From NCBI RefSeq assembly GCF_019550795.1, contig NZ_CP080545.1, positions 2,375,501 to 2,439,500 on the forward strand: a stretch of DNA of 64,000 bases, read 5' to 3'. Positions within the stretch are counted from its first letter, which is position 1, and the number at the start of each line of letters is the position of its first letter. This DNA comes from Paenibacillus sp. sptzw28 (GTDB taxonomy: Bacteria; Bacillota; Bacilli; Paenibacillales; Paenibacillaceae). Under the pieces are notes generated by a model. It was not told the origin of the DNA. It searched no databases and saw only the letters and a list, made by a program, of their open reading frames with translations. Shown piece after piece: positions 8,621 to 16,741 of the stretch. The translations under genes and the position numbers were made by a program.

Positions 8621-9814
8621 TTATTTGGGATAATAGGAGAAGCCGGGGTATTTGACGACAGGCCACTTCTCCTTGCGCAAAGCATTAAGCAGTTCGGGTC
8701 CGACGTTCAGGTTGTCCCGGACAAGATCCCGGGGGGTAAGCGCCATCCACTGATTCAATGAAACATCGACAAACCGGTCGCTTTTGAATATTTCCAAAAA
8801 CCACAACGTTTTAGTTCCGGTATTCTGAATATAGTGACCATAAGCGAAGGGGACGTAACCGACGTCTCCCGCTCTGTAGTCGAACGTTCTTGCCGCCCCG
8901 TTACCCGCAAAGACCGTCATCCGTCCTTGCCCTGTAAGGTAATACTGCCACTCGTCATTGTTCGGATGCCAGTGAAGCTCTCTCATGGCGCCGGGTTCGA
9001 TTTCGACCAAAGCGGCGGCAACCGTTTTTGATATGGGGAAATTGGTGGAGTCTACGATACGGACGCTTCCGCCGGGCGTTTTCATCGGCGGCTGAGCCAG
9101 AAGCCGATGGGAGAAGCTCTGAGGAACGCTGCCATAAGGCGACTGAATTTCCTGACTCTCTATGGATCCGGGAATACCGTCTTGAAAAATATAAAGCTGC
9201 TCTTGTGGAATCGCATCAAAGGCGTTTACCGGAACGCCGAAATTGGCAGACAGCACTTCTTTGGGTGTATGTGCCAGCCAATCGGATATAGATAAAGTGT
9301 TAAGGTCTGAGAAGCTGCCGTCATCGAATACGAGCAGAAATTCGCAGCCTTCCGCAAGTCCTTGAATGGAGTGCGGTATACCTGGCGGGAAATACCAAAG
9401 GTCTCCCGGACCAACGTCCGCTATAAAGTTCCTTCCGTTCTGGTCGACGGATGTAATGCGTGCGCGGCCTAATATCATGTAAGCCCACTCCGCTTGCTGG
9501 TGCCAGTGCAATTCACGGATACCGCCCGGTGTTAAGCTCATATTAACTCCGGCCAAGGTGGTGGCCACCGGCAGTTCCCGGACCGTAATTTCCCGAGACC
9601 ATCCGCCATGATTCAATTGCATATGAGTGTCGGAGAAGGACATTTTCAGATTGGGAAGCAAGCCCGCATCTGTAACGGGAGGAACCAGCATATCCGGATT
9701 TTCGATATCCCTCAATATATCCCGGGGGCCGAAATCAGGTCCGCCTGTGCCGTCGCTGCGGACCGGCTGGGGCACGATAAATGACTTCCCGCTATCATCG
9801 TTCGGATTTCTCAT
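8621..9814 (-). CDS. oxdC: Oxalate decarboxylase-like bicupin
   Basis: A 397-residue bicupin closely resembling OxdC, the manganese enzyme converting oxalate to formate and CO2. Both cupin metal sites are complete: HWHQQAEW (H103, H105, E109; later His148) and HWHPNNDEW (H281, H283, E288). An upstream in-frame GTG exists at 9844, but the ribosome site TGGAGGG fits the ATG at 9814. The N-domain lid, SENST in B. subtilis OxdC, reads SDLNT here (169-173). The catalytic lid glutamate is thus an aspartate, and the loop controls the choice between decarboxylase and oxidase activity. Decarboxylase remains most likely from overall similarity. Confidence 0.88.
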   Translation of the reverse strand: MRNPNDDSGKSFIVPQPVRSDGTGGPDFGPRDILRDIENPDMLVPPVTDAGLLPNLKMSFSDTHMQLNHGGWSREITVRELPVATTLAGVNMSLTPGGIRELHWHQQAEWAYMILGRARITSVDQNGRNFIADVGPGDLWYFPPGIPHSIQGLAEGCEFLLVFDDGSFSDLNTLSISDWLAHTPKEVLSANFGVPVNAFDAIPQEQLYIFQDGIPGSIESQEIQSPYGSVPQSFSHRLLAQPPMKTPGGSVRIVDSTNFPISKTVAAALVEIEPGAMRELHWHPNNDEWQYYLTGQGRMTVFAGNGAARTFDYRAGDVGYVPFAYGHYIQNTGTKTLWFLEIFKSDRFVDVSLNQWMALTPRDLVRDNLNVGPELLNALRKEKWPVVKYPGFSYYPK

Positions 9815-9835
9815 GTAGGCTGGTTCCCTCCAAGA

Positions 9836-9988
9836 ATGATTCACAGTTATTTTGAACCCTACATAAAAGAATATGAGTTAGGCGTTGGTATTATGAAATG
9901 TAGAGAACAGAATGAATTTGGCATAAAGATGAGTGAGACACTCCGATGGCAGCACATTGCTCGGGTTAGGCTCTTCGATAGCAATTAA
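9836..9988 (+). CDS. Possible small ORF (50 aa), unknown
   Basis: ATG at 9836, 50 codons, ending three bases before a terminator hairpin. There is no ribosome site and no family is recognised. The tight coupling of stop and terminator is the only argument for a gene; it may be a remnant. Confidence 0.2.
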   Translation: MIHSYFEPYIKEYELGVGIMKCREQNEFGIKMSETLRWQHIARVRLFDSN

Positions 9989-9990
9989 AT

Positions 9991-10019
9991 AAACTGCTTC
10001 TTACTGAAGCGGTTTTTTG
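9991..10019 (+). terminator. Rho-independent terminator
   Basis: Arms AAACTGCTTC (9991-10000) and GAAGCGGTTT (10006-10015), followed by a T run. Confidence 0.7.
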
Positions 10020-10176
10020 TCATAGATAAAGCACATCGTTTTTCTTACTCCGCCAATCACCTAACCTTTAAAAAGATGTTTACAGGTTATAAAACTCCAT
10101 TTATAATGAATACATAACCAGTAAAACGAATAACAATGGTTATACTCCACATTCCATTTCAGAAAGGTGAGTAACA

Positions 10177-10917
10177 ATGAACATTCAGAAATTGCCTTGG
10201 GCAGGAATTCGGATTGAAGCCGGGAAAACTGCAGTAGTCATCGATCCTTTGTTTAACTTCCCCTCCATATTCGGTCAGCCCCACGGTTCGCTCTATCCGC
10301 TCGATGAATTCGGCCCTGCCGATGCCGTCCTCGTGACACACCAGCACTATGACCACTTTGACCCTGATGCCATCGCGGCTTATTATGGAGAGCAAATTCC
10401 TGTTTATATCCCGTCGAAAGCGCTTGAACTCGTCCAAACCGATAAGCTGAAATCGCTCACGGGGGTAAGGGCTGGCGATTCTTTCGAAGTAGGCGAGCTA
10501 ACCGTGACTGCGACTTATTCCGTCGATGGAGTGGGGGATTCACAAGTGGCCTGGATTGTAGAGGACGGGGAGAAGAAACTCATTCATTGCGGAGATACAT
10601 TGTGGCACGGCTACTGGTGGAAAATAGCCGGGGCATACGGTCCTTTCGATGCAGCTTGCCTGCCTGTAAACGGTGCGCTGCTCGAGCGCCCCGGCATGGA
10701 GCCGCCGAGCGGACAACCGATTTGCCTGACACCCGAACAGGCGGTGTCCGCTGCGGTGATATTGAGTGCTGCAACACTTATTCCCATCCATTACGGGTTG
10801 GTTCATCACCCGCCGATCTACACGCAGACACCGGACCTTCTCGAGCGTTTAAGGGCGGCTGCAGAAAATACGGTTAAATTATCAATTCTGGAGACCAAGG
10901 AAATGATAAGTCTCTAG
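10177..10917 (+). CDS. MBL-fold metal-dependent hydrolase (UlaG-like)
   Basis: A 246-residue metallo-beta-lactamase-fold protein with the metal motif VTHQHYDHFDPD (about 50-61), followed by CGDTLWHG (about 143-150) and IPIHYG near 207. It resembles the UlaG-like branch of small metal-dependent hydrolases; the substrate is unknown. The ribosome site AAAGGTGAG is well placed. The CGNR protein gene follows after 34 bases on the same strand and may be co-transcribed. Confidence 0.8.
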   Translation: MNIQKLPWAGIRIEAGKTAVVIDPLFNFPSIFGQPHGSLYPLDEFGPADAVLVTHQHYDHFDPDAIAAYYGEQIPVYIPSKALELVQTDKLKSLTGVRAGDSFEVGELTVTATYSVDGVGDSQVAWIVEDGEKKLIHCGDTLWHGYWWKIAGAYGPFDAACLPVNGALLERPGMEPPSGQPICLTPEQAVSAAVILSAATLIPIHYGLVHHPPIYTQTPDLLERLRAAAENTVKLSILETKEMISL

Positions 10918-10951
10918 GATTGTTCCTAAATCGGATTGGAGATGAAGCTAT

Positions 10952-11560
10952 ATGGATAGTGCTTTGTATCTGCTGGGCGGAAGTATATGGGTCAACTTGG
11001 TCAATACCCGGTTCATGCAGAATAAGCAGCCTCAGGATGTATTAACGGATCGGACGAAAGCACTGCTTTGGCTGGAGGCGAATCATCTGCTGAAAGCCAA
11101 CGAGTCCGGGCTGGACCCGGATACTCTCGATCGGGTCTGTACCGAGCTAGCCTCCCTGCGTGAGCTGTGCATGGTTATCCTCTCAGCTCTGGAGCAGCAC
11201 GGCAGGCCTACCGGGGAGATTATTCTGTCCCTGCAAGAACGGGCCGCACGATTATCCTTAACTGCTGTCATTGATGCCGGGAAAGAGAGGCTCTCACTTA
11301 CGTATGAAGGAAAGAACACCGTGGATTACGTATTAAACCGGATTATACGGTCTATTTTTGACACATTGGATACCTATTCTCCGGAGCGAATCAGGCAATG
11401 TGAGCACGAGGAATGCATTCTGTATTTTGTCGATACGTCCAAGAGCGGCAAGAGGAGGTGGTGCAGCATGGAAACCTGCGGCAACCGTTATAAAGCGGCT
11501 GAATTCTATGCGAAAAAACGGAAGGGAAGCATGGAATCCGGGCCCGCGGACCCAAATTAA
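10952..11560 (+). CDS. CGNR zinc-finger / ABATE domain protein
   Basis: A 202-residue protein of the CGNR family. The N-terminal part (about 1-140) matches the ABATE-type region with a WLxxxN-like segment (LLWLEANHL). The C-terminal zinc finger is C151-x4-C156 and WCSMETCGNRYKAAEFYAKKR (about 169-189), with the name-giving CGNR. These proteins are presumed transcription regulators. The target may be the adjacent metallo-hydrolase or the downstream SAM/polyamine cluster; that is inference from position. Confidence 0.8.
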   Translation: MDSALYLLGGSIWVNLVNTRFMQNKQPQDVLTDRTKALLWLEANHLLKANESGLDPDTLDRVCTELASLRELCMVILSALEQHGRPTGEIILSLQERAARLSLTAVIDAGKERLSLTYEGKNTVDYVLNRIIRSIFDTLDTYSPERIRQCEHEECILYFVDTSKSGKRRWCSMETCGNRYKAAEFYAKKRKGSMESGPADPN

Positions 11561-11741
11561 GCGGCCATTAATTGCGGCGGGCGAATACCCCCCTATGACA
11601 AATGCACAATCATGCAAGCTATAACCCACATACAATGAAACCAAATAAACGAGCAATTCTAAGCCTGTCTACGATCAGGGCCGGGATGAAGATTGAGCTA
11701 TATGAGGTTTCAGACGAGCGGTGTGGAAAGGACAGGTGAAA

Positions 11742-12683
11742 ATGCAAAAGAAGATCGCAGGTAGAAAAAAACTGAGTCTTAACATAAACCGCGGCGATAT
11801 GTGGGATGAAGTAACACTGAAGCACCTTTTGCAAAGAAAACCGAAAATCTTATATCAAGGTAAGAGCAAATACCAAAAAATTATCGTTCTCGAAGCCAAG
11901 GATGTAAGAATGTATCTTGACAGACAGCTGCAATTCAGTTCATTGGACGAACGCATGTATCACGAGGCACTTGTTCATCCGGCACTGTCCATGGCGTCCG
12001 GACGCCGTAATGTTCTGATATTGGGCGGCGGTGACGGTATGGCAGTGCGTGAAGTGCTCAAATACAAGGATGTTAAATCGGTGGATCTGGTCGAGCTGGA
12101 TCCCAAAGTTATCGCATTAGCAAAGAGAAAGCCGATATCCGTATTAAATAATCGTTCGTTATTCAGCAAACGGGTAAAAGTCCATTTGCAGGACGCCACT
12201 ATTTTTCTTCCATCCAATGCTAAACGCTATAACGTTGTAATCGTTGATTTCCCGGATCCGTCGGATAAGCAGATAAGCAAGCTTTATACGAAAGAATTTC
12301 TGCAGGTATTAACGAAATCGCTTGCTCCAGGCGGAATAATCGTATGTCAATCGCATTCGACCGAAGATACGCCGCGTGTATATTGGAGCATTTATCATAC
12401 TTTCAGAAGCGTGGGAATGAATACGAAAAGCTATTATACCTATGTCCCTTCATTCGGAGATTGGGGATTCCACGTTGCTTCCTACAAAGAGCTGAATCCG
12501 GGACGTATAAAAGTATCAGTACCCACTCAGACGCTGCCAAAGAAAATTACCTCGCTCTTCAACTTGCCTAAGCAGCTTCTTGCGAAGAAAAAGAATGCTA
12601 TGCCAAACAGTACCAAAAATCTGAGGTTATTCCGATACTACCGGTTGGATAAAGCCAAACATAAGGTCCCTAATATCGATTAA
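11742..12683 (+). CDS. Spermidine synthase-like aminopropyltransferase, paralogue 1
   Basis: A 313-residue SpeE-fold protein: an N-terminal beta domain (about 15-70) and a Rossmann methyltransferase-like domain. The residues that matter in spermidine synthases are present: DERMYHE (Y73, H74), GGGDG (95-99), ELD in strand 2 and VDFPDP (D169, D172). The segment VPSFGDWGF near 235 matches the longer membrane-linked spermidine synthase-like proteins. The C-terminus has a basic tail rich in Lys. GTG at 11721 is in frame, but GGACAGGTG points to ATG 11742. It would move an aminopropyl group from decarboxylated SAM to an amine, forming methylthioadenosine. The acceptor is unknown. Confidence 0.8.
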   Translation: MQKKIAGRKKLSLNINRGDMWDEVTLKHLLQRKPKILYQGKSKYQKIIVLEAKDVRMYLDRQLQFSSLDERMYHEALVHPALSMASGRRNVLILGGGDGMAVREVLKYKDVKSVDLVELDPKVIALAKRKPISVLNNRSLFSKRVKVHLQDATIFLPSNAKRYNVVIVDFPDPSDKQISKLYTKEFLQVLTKSLAPGGIIVCQSHSTEDTPRVYWSIYHTFRSVGMNTKSYYTYVPSFGDWGFHVASYKELNPGRIKVSVPTQTLPKKITSLFNLPKQLLAKKKNAMPNSTKNLRLFRYYRLDKAKHKVPNID

Positions 12684-12757
12684 AAATATTGAGTATATAG
12701 GCTGTCGGGACACGTTCCCGGCAGCCTGAAGTATGTTTAACCGCGAATATCAGCACA

Positions 12758-13297
12758 TCAGGCCTGGAAATCCGGGTCTTCATAAGAATGGGCGATCCAG
12801 CCTGCGGCATCGATAAACAATCTAACGGCTACCACCCTGCGGTTCTCCATCAAGGTGAAGAAGTGGGGAATATTAACCGGAACGGAAATCACATCTCCAG
12901 GCATTAATTCCACATCGAAGTAACCGGTATCTCCGGCCCCTTTAATCGTGAAGATCCCTTTCCCGGCGGTAATCGCACGAACCTCGTCTTCGGTATGAAT
13001 ATGGACCTTCTGAAATTTCCTCAAGAGCTCATCCAGATTCGGAGTAGCGTCCGAAAGGGCGACAATATCCCAATTGCGGTAACCATGTCTTTGCGCAAGC
13101 GCTCTGATTTCTGTATCGAAAATTTCAAGAATCCTCTGTTTTTCCTCATCGGACAGGATGAATTTTTCCTGAAGCTCCCCAGGCAGCTTGCCTGTATCCC
13201 AGTGTTCATAGAGAACTTCCTGCTCATTCAGAAATTGTCTCACATGCTCTTCAGCGGTAATTCTTTCGTTAGTTTTGCGGAGAACAATCGCCGCCAT
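12758..13297 (-). CDS. mtnD: Acireductone dioxygenase
   Basis: A 179-residue cupin of the methionine salvage pathway. It oxidises the acireductone derived from methylthioribose to formate and the ketoacid precursor of methionine (iron form) or to the off-pathway products (nickel form). Metal ligands are visible: H99, H101 and E105 in VHIHTEDEVR, and H145 in NIPHFF. No other mtn gene is next to it. Its place between a SpeE-like gene and metK fits recycling of the methylthioadenosine released by aminopropyl transfer. Confidence 0.9.
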   Translation of the reverse strand: MAAIVLRKTNERITAEEHVRQFLNEQEVLYEHWDTGKLPGELQEKFILSDEEKQRILEIFDTEIRALAQRHGYRNWDIVALSDATPNLDELLRKFQKVHIHTEDEVRAITAGKGIFTIKGAGDTGYFDVELMPGDVISVPVNIPHFFTLMENRRVVAVRLFIDAAGWIAHSYEDPDFQA

Positions 13298-13607
13298 ACA
13301 GATTTCCCCTTTCCGAATTTAATTTAAACAACCTTTAACGTCGAAAACTATATCTTAGCAAACTATATGAGAAAAATAGTAGATTTGCTTGTGTTTCTAT
13401 CATTTGTCTCGAAAAATCAACATTTACCCCTCGCCAGCAGTCTAATTATTTGGACTAATTAACTATTTTTTACATTGTGTAAACACCAAATCTGCTCTCT
13501 TCGTTTATGTATAAGAGAGAACATATATTTCGCGAGAGGAGAGTGTTCTACCGATTCGACCGGGATAGGCCGGGAAATTGAATAGGAAGCGGGTGGACGA
13601 ATTGCAA
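13298..13607. other. mtnD-metK intergenic region, no S-box seen
   Basis: About 300 bases between divergent genes, AT-rich. It includes an imperfect palindrome (AGTCTAATTATTTGGACT, near 13438-13456) and a TATAAG-like -10 at about 13509. I searched by eye for the conserved S-box (SAM riboswitch) core and its terminator, which usually precede metK in Bacillales, and did not find them. Confidence 0.5.
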
Positions 13608-14819
13608 ATGCCTTTAAAAAAAGGGCGGCATCTATTTACATCTGAGTCGGTGACCGAAGGCCATCCGGATAAAATATGCGACCAAATCTCCGATGGTATA
13701 TTGGATGCGATTTTCGAGAAGGATCCAAACGCGCGTGTTGCTTGTGAATGCTGCGTCGGCCGGGGTTTTGTACTTGTTACCGGCGAGATTACCGCCAACT
13801 ACACCATCGATTACCAGAAAGTCGTAAGGGATACAATCAGAGATATCGGATATACGCAGTCAGACATCGGCTTCGATGCCGATTCTTGCGCGGTGCTGGT
13901 TGTTATGAACCAACAATCCCCCGATATTGCAATGGGAGTAAATAAAGCATTAGAGATCCGCGAAGGTACGATGGAAGAGGACGAGGCCCTGGGGATCGGT
14001 GCGGGCGACCAAGGGTTAATGTTCGGTTTTGCATGTAATGAAACTGAGGAGTTAATGCCGCTGCCGATCATTCTATCCCATAAATTGGCTTCACGGCTGT
14101 CATTGGTGCGCAAAAATGGTACAATCCCTTATTTGCGTCCGGACGGAAAAGTGCAGGTCAGCGTAGAATATGATGGCGATACCCCCGTACGCATCGATAC
14201 GGTCGTCATATCAACTCAGCATGATCCTGAGGCTTCCCCGCAGCAAATCAATATCGACATTCAGGCGCACGTCATATCTCCGGTAATTCCTTATGAATTA
14301 ATGGATGAAAATACGAAATACTTTATTAACCCGACCGGCCGTTTTGTTATCGGCGGACCGGAGGGGGATGCGGGACTCACGGGCCGCAAAATTATAGCCG
14401 ATACGTACGGCGGTTACGCTCGTCATGGCGGAGGCGCATTTTCGGGCAAGGATCCGACTAAGGTTGATCGTTCGGCCGCATATGCCGCCCGTTATGTAGC
14501 GAAAAACATTGTCGCCGCCGGTCTCGCCGAGAAATGCGAAGTGCAGCTGGCTTATGCCATTGGTGTCGCTCATCCTGTTAGCATAGCTGTCGATACATTC
14601 GGAACAGGAAAAATAGATGACGAGATAATCATCCAATTAGTCCGGAAGCACTTTGATCTCCGACCGGCAGGCATTATTCAAATGCTCAATATGCGGCGCC
14701 CGATATACCGGAAGACGGCTGCGTACGGGCATTTCGGCCGGATGGATGCCGAGTTTACCTGGGAGAGAACGGATAAAGCGGATTCACTCAAAAAAGATGC
14801 TGAACCGTTCAAAACCTGA
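13608..14819 (+). CDS. metK: S-adenosylmethionine synthetase
   Basis: A complete methionine adenosyltransferase of about 403 residues, making SAM from methionine and ATP. Signatures are [20 protein letters not shown] (near 13-32), [15 protein letters not shown] and [20 protein letters not shown] longer frame begins at TTG 13578. The likely start is ATG 13608, or TTG 13602, because the ribosome-site-like GGGTGG lies at about 13590. It sits inside a cluster of SAM-consuming polyamine genes and lacks a visible S-box, so it may be a cluster-dedicated second copy; only the rest of the genome can tell. Confidence 0.95.
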   Translation: MPLKKGRHLFTSESVTEGHPDKICDQISDGILDAIFEKDPNARVACECCVGRGFVLVTGEITANYTIDYQKVVRDTIRDIGYTQSDIGFDADSCAVLVVMNQQSPDIAMGVNKALEIREGTMEEDEALGIGAGDQGLMFGFACNETEELMPLPIILSHKLASRLSLVRKNGTIPYLRPDGKVQVSVEYDGDTPVRIDTVVISTQHDPEASPQQINIDIQAHVISPVIPYELMDENTKYFINPTGRFVIGGPEGDAGLTGRKIIADTYGGYARHGGGAFSGKDPTKVDRSAAYAARYVAKNIVAAGLAEKCEVQLAYAIGVAHPVSIAVDTFGTGKIDDEIIIQLVRKHFDLRPAGIIQMLNMRRPIYRKTAAYGHFGRMDAEFTWERTDKADSLKKDAEPFKT

Positions 14820-14824
14820 GAAAA

Positions 14825-14875
14825 TACGAGGCTGTCCTTAAGTTTAAGAGACTTAGAGGACAGCCGCTTCTCGTA
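14825..14875 (+). terminator. Long hairpin after metK
   Basis: TACGAG..GGCTGTCCT / AGGACAGCC..CTCGTA forms a long stem-loop right after the metK stop but without a T run. It may be a weak terminator or an mRNA-stabilising hairpin. Confidence 0.5.
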
Positions 14876-15025
14876 CAAAACAAACGAATGCCCATTTTAC
14901 ATAAAATCCGCTAATAGCCACATCAATCACGGGAATTCCGACATTAATGATAATAGGTATTTGTGCTTCACGTTATGTTCAATGAAGATGGCCTAGACAA
15001 TATTCGAATTACAGGAGGATATGGA

Positions 15026-15982
15026 GTGACTTATAAAAAGGCACAGGTTATCTCGAGAAAAAGTAATAATACGCCCCTTACCAAGCCAAGAGCTTTGTCC
15101 TTACGGGACTATATATCCAAGGATGATGAGCCTGATGGAAAATACAAAATTTTGCTCCGAATGAAGACGCCTTATCAGCGAATCGCGGTGGTCGAGCTTA
15201 AAAATGGAAAAGTGCTGGTTTACGGCGACGGTTACGTGATGTTTGGCACGACAGGGGATGATAATATATGGGCTGAATCGTTGGTTCATATACCGATGGC
15301 CGCTGCCAAGAAGCAGCAGAACGTACTGATGATCGGTGGCGGAGGAGGAATCACAACACGGGAAGTTCTTCGTTATCGCGGGGTGAATACAGTAACGGTT
15401 GTTGATATAGACTCCAAAATGTTGGATTTGGGCAGGAATTTGAAGCAGTTGGTCAAGTTCAATAAGGGGTCGCTGAGCAATGCCAAGGTGAAAACAGTCA
15501 TTCGGGACGGCAGGGCATTCGTGGAGAAGAGCCAGATGAAGTGGGATGTCATTATCATTGATGTACCTGAACCCAGTCATGATTCTCCAGGGCTTAGCCG
15601 ACTCTACAGCCGGGAGTTTTTCACACTTCTCAAGAACCGCCTAACGACAGGAGGAGTCATTTCCATTGCCTGCTCCATGATTTCTGAAATGCCTGAATTC
15701 TGCTGGAGTGTTATAGCAACGATCAAGGCAGCCGGCTTATATGTATTGCCTTATCATTATGATGCCAGGAAGAAATATGGTGAGGACTGGTGTTTTTGTG
15801 CAGCGTCGAACAAACCGCTCGCGTCAAGCGATTTGAACATTAAAATCTCGACCCGCTACTTGACCTCATCAAAATTGAAAAGTATGTTTCAATTCTCCAG
15901 TAAGTACCGGCGAAAATGGAGCCGCAGAAAAATCCAGACAGATAACAACAAAGTTTTGGCCGACATTCATGAAAGGTATTAA
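15026..15982 (+). CDS. Spermidine synthase-like protein, paralogue 2 (divergent active site)
   Basis: A 318-residue SpeE-fold protein with the same two-domain layout as paralogue 1, including RLYSREFFTLLKNRLTTGG near 190-210. Key positions differ. The usual Tyr-His pair reads W82-A83 (NIWAES), the GGGDG loop is GGGGG (104-108), and the catalytic DxxD reads DVPEP (D179, E182). The Asp of GGGDG normally holds the amino group of decarboxylated SAM. The protein may therefore use another donor or acceptor, or be a non-catalytic partner of paralogue 1. The start is GTG 15026 with AGGAGG seven bases upstream; an earlier GTG at 14963 has no such site. The C-terminus is basic. Confidence 0.75.
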   Translation: MTYKKAQVISRKSNNTPLTKPRALSLRDYISKDDEPDGKYKILLRMKTPYQRIAVVELKNGKVLVYGDGYVMFGTTGDDNIWAESLVHIPMAAAKKQQNVLMIGGGGGITTREVLRYRGVNTVTVVDIDSKMLDLGRNLKQLVKFNKGSLSNAKVKTVIRDGRAFVEKSQMKWDVIIIDVPEPSHDSPGLSRLYSREFFTLLKNRLTTGGVISIACSMISEMPEFCWSVIATIKAAGLYVLPYHYDARKKYGEDWCFCAASNKPLASSDLNIKISTRYLTSSKLKSMFQFSSKYRRKWSRRKIQTDNNKVLADIHERY

Positions 15983-16036
15983 TTAGGAGAATCACATCCC
16001 CGCCGTACTTTAAATGAGCGCAGAGGGGAAAGTAGA

Positions 16037-16411
16037 TTAATCTATGATATCGATTTCTTTTCTCCCGCGTATTAATGTTTTTATAAATAACTCCTTCGGT
16101 TGCAGCAGATCGATTAAGAAATCGATAGCGAGCCGGGGGTCTTTATCTTTTCCGCATGTATACCCGTCTATTGCCGCAAACTCCTTTTCAGGATAGGTGT
16201 GGATGGAAAGGTGACTCTCAGATAGAAGAACAAGAATTGTGCAGCCGCAGGGTTCGAACTCTTTGAAGCTTACAGACAAAACGGTTGCGTGGCTTTTCTC
16301 GGCTGCCTCAACCATTATTTTCTGCAGGTAATGAACGTCATTCAGCATGTCAAAGCTTACTCCCCAAACATCCATCACAACATGCCTTCCATATGTGGAG
16401 TATTCCACCAT
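16037..16411 (-). CDS. speD: S-adenosylmethionine decarboxylase proenzyme
   Basis: A 124-residue bacterial AdoMet decarboxylase that makes the aminopropyl donor for polyamine synthesis. The self-cleavage site is in LSESHLSIHTYPE: cutting between E65 and S66 creates the pyruvoyl group. H71 and C86 (IDGYTCG) are the other active residues. Start ATG with AAGGTGG at proper distance. It converges on the second SpeE-like gene and closes the SAM/polyamine cluster. Confidence 0.95.
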   Translation of the reverse strand: MVEYSTYGRHVVMDVWGVSFDMLNDVHYLQKIMVEAAEKSHATVLSVSFKEFEPCGCTILVLLSESHLSIHTYPEKEFAAIDGYTCGKDKDPRLAIDFLIDLLQPKELFIKTLIRGRKEIDIID

Positions 16412-16741
16412 CCCAGAACACCACCTTTTAGAATTCCAATATACAATAGGTTATGTTAATTAATAGATTTGGGACTGGTAGAGTGTCTATTCTAGTAAAA
16501 AGCCGCAAAACCATTAATATGATAACTATCTGTACGGGTTATTCATAGGGGCGTTATAAAAAGGCGGGATAATAATCAATATTATTAGTACGCAAGCGAA
16601 CCAATTATTTCCATAATATGTTACTCATTTAATTTTCATTCGAGGTTTACAGTTATTTTTTCATTATTCAGCAGGTTACGCTGTATTAATGCAGAATATT
16701 CCTAACATTCGGGTGGGTTTTAAAGAGAAGGGAGCATCAAG
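16412..16741. other. speD / kinase intergenic region
   Basis: 330 AT-rich bases holding the divergent promoters of speD and the PAS kinase. The clearest signal is the sigma-H-type promoter at 16671-16699. Nothing else is recognisable. Confidence 0.5.
16671..16699 (+). promoter_or_regulatory. Candidate sigma-H promoter of the PAS kinase
   Basis: GCAGGTTAC (16671-16679), an 11-base spacer, and GCAGAATAT (16691-16699). It fits the Bacillus sigma-H pattern RNAGGAWWW-N11/12-RNNGAATWW with two mismatches in the -35 part and none in the -10 part. Confidence 0.55.

Larger units (their letters stand above)
9815..10176. other. Intergenic region oxdC / metallo-hydrolase
   Basis: It holds the oxdC ribosome site at its left edge, the doubtful 50-codon ORF, a terminator at 9991-10019 and an AT-rich stretch (10040-10160) that probably carries the promoter of the metallo-hydrolase. 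I see no riboswitch-like structure. Confidence 0.4.

Noticed and set aside
13298..13607. SAM riboswitch upstream of metK
   Set aside because: The conserved S-box core and terminator could not be found by eye.
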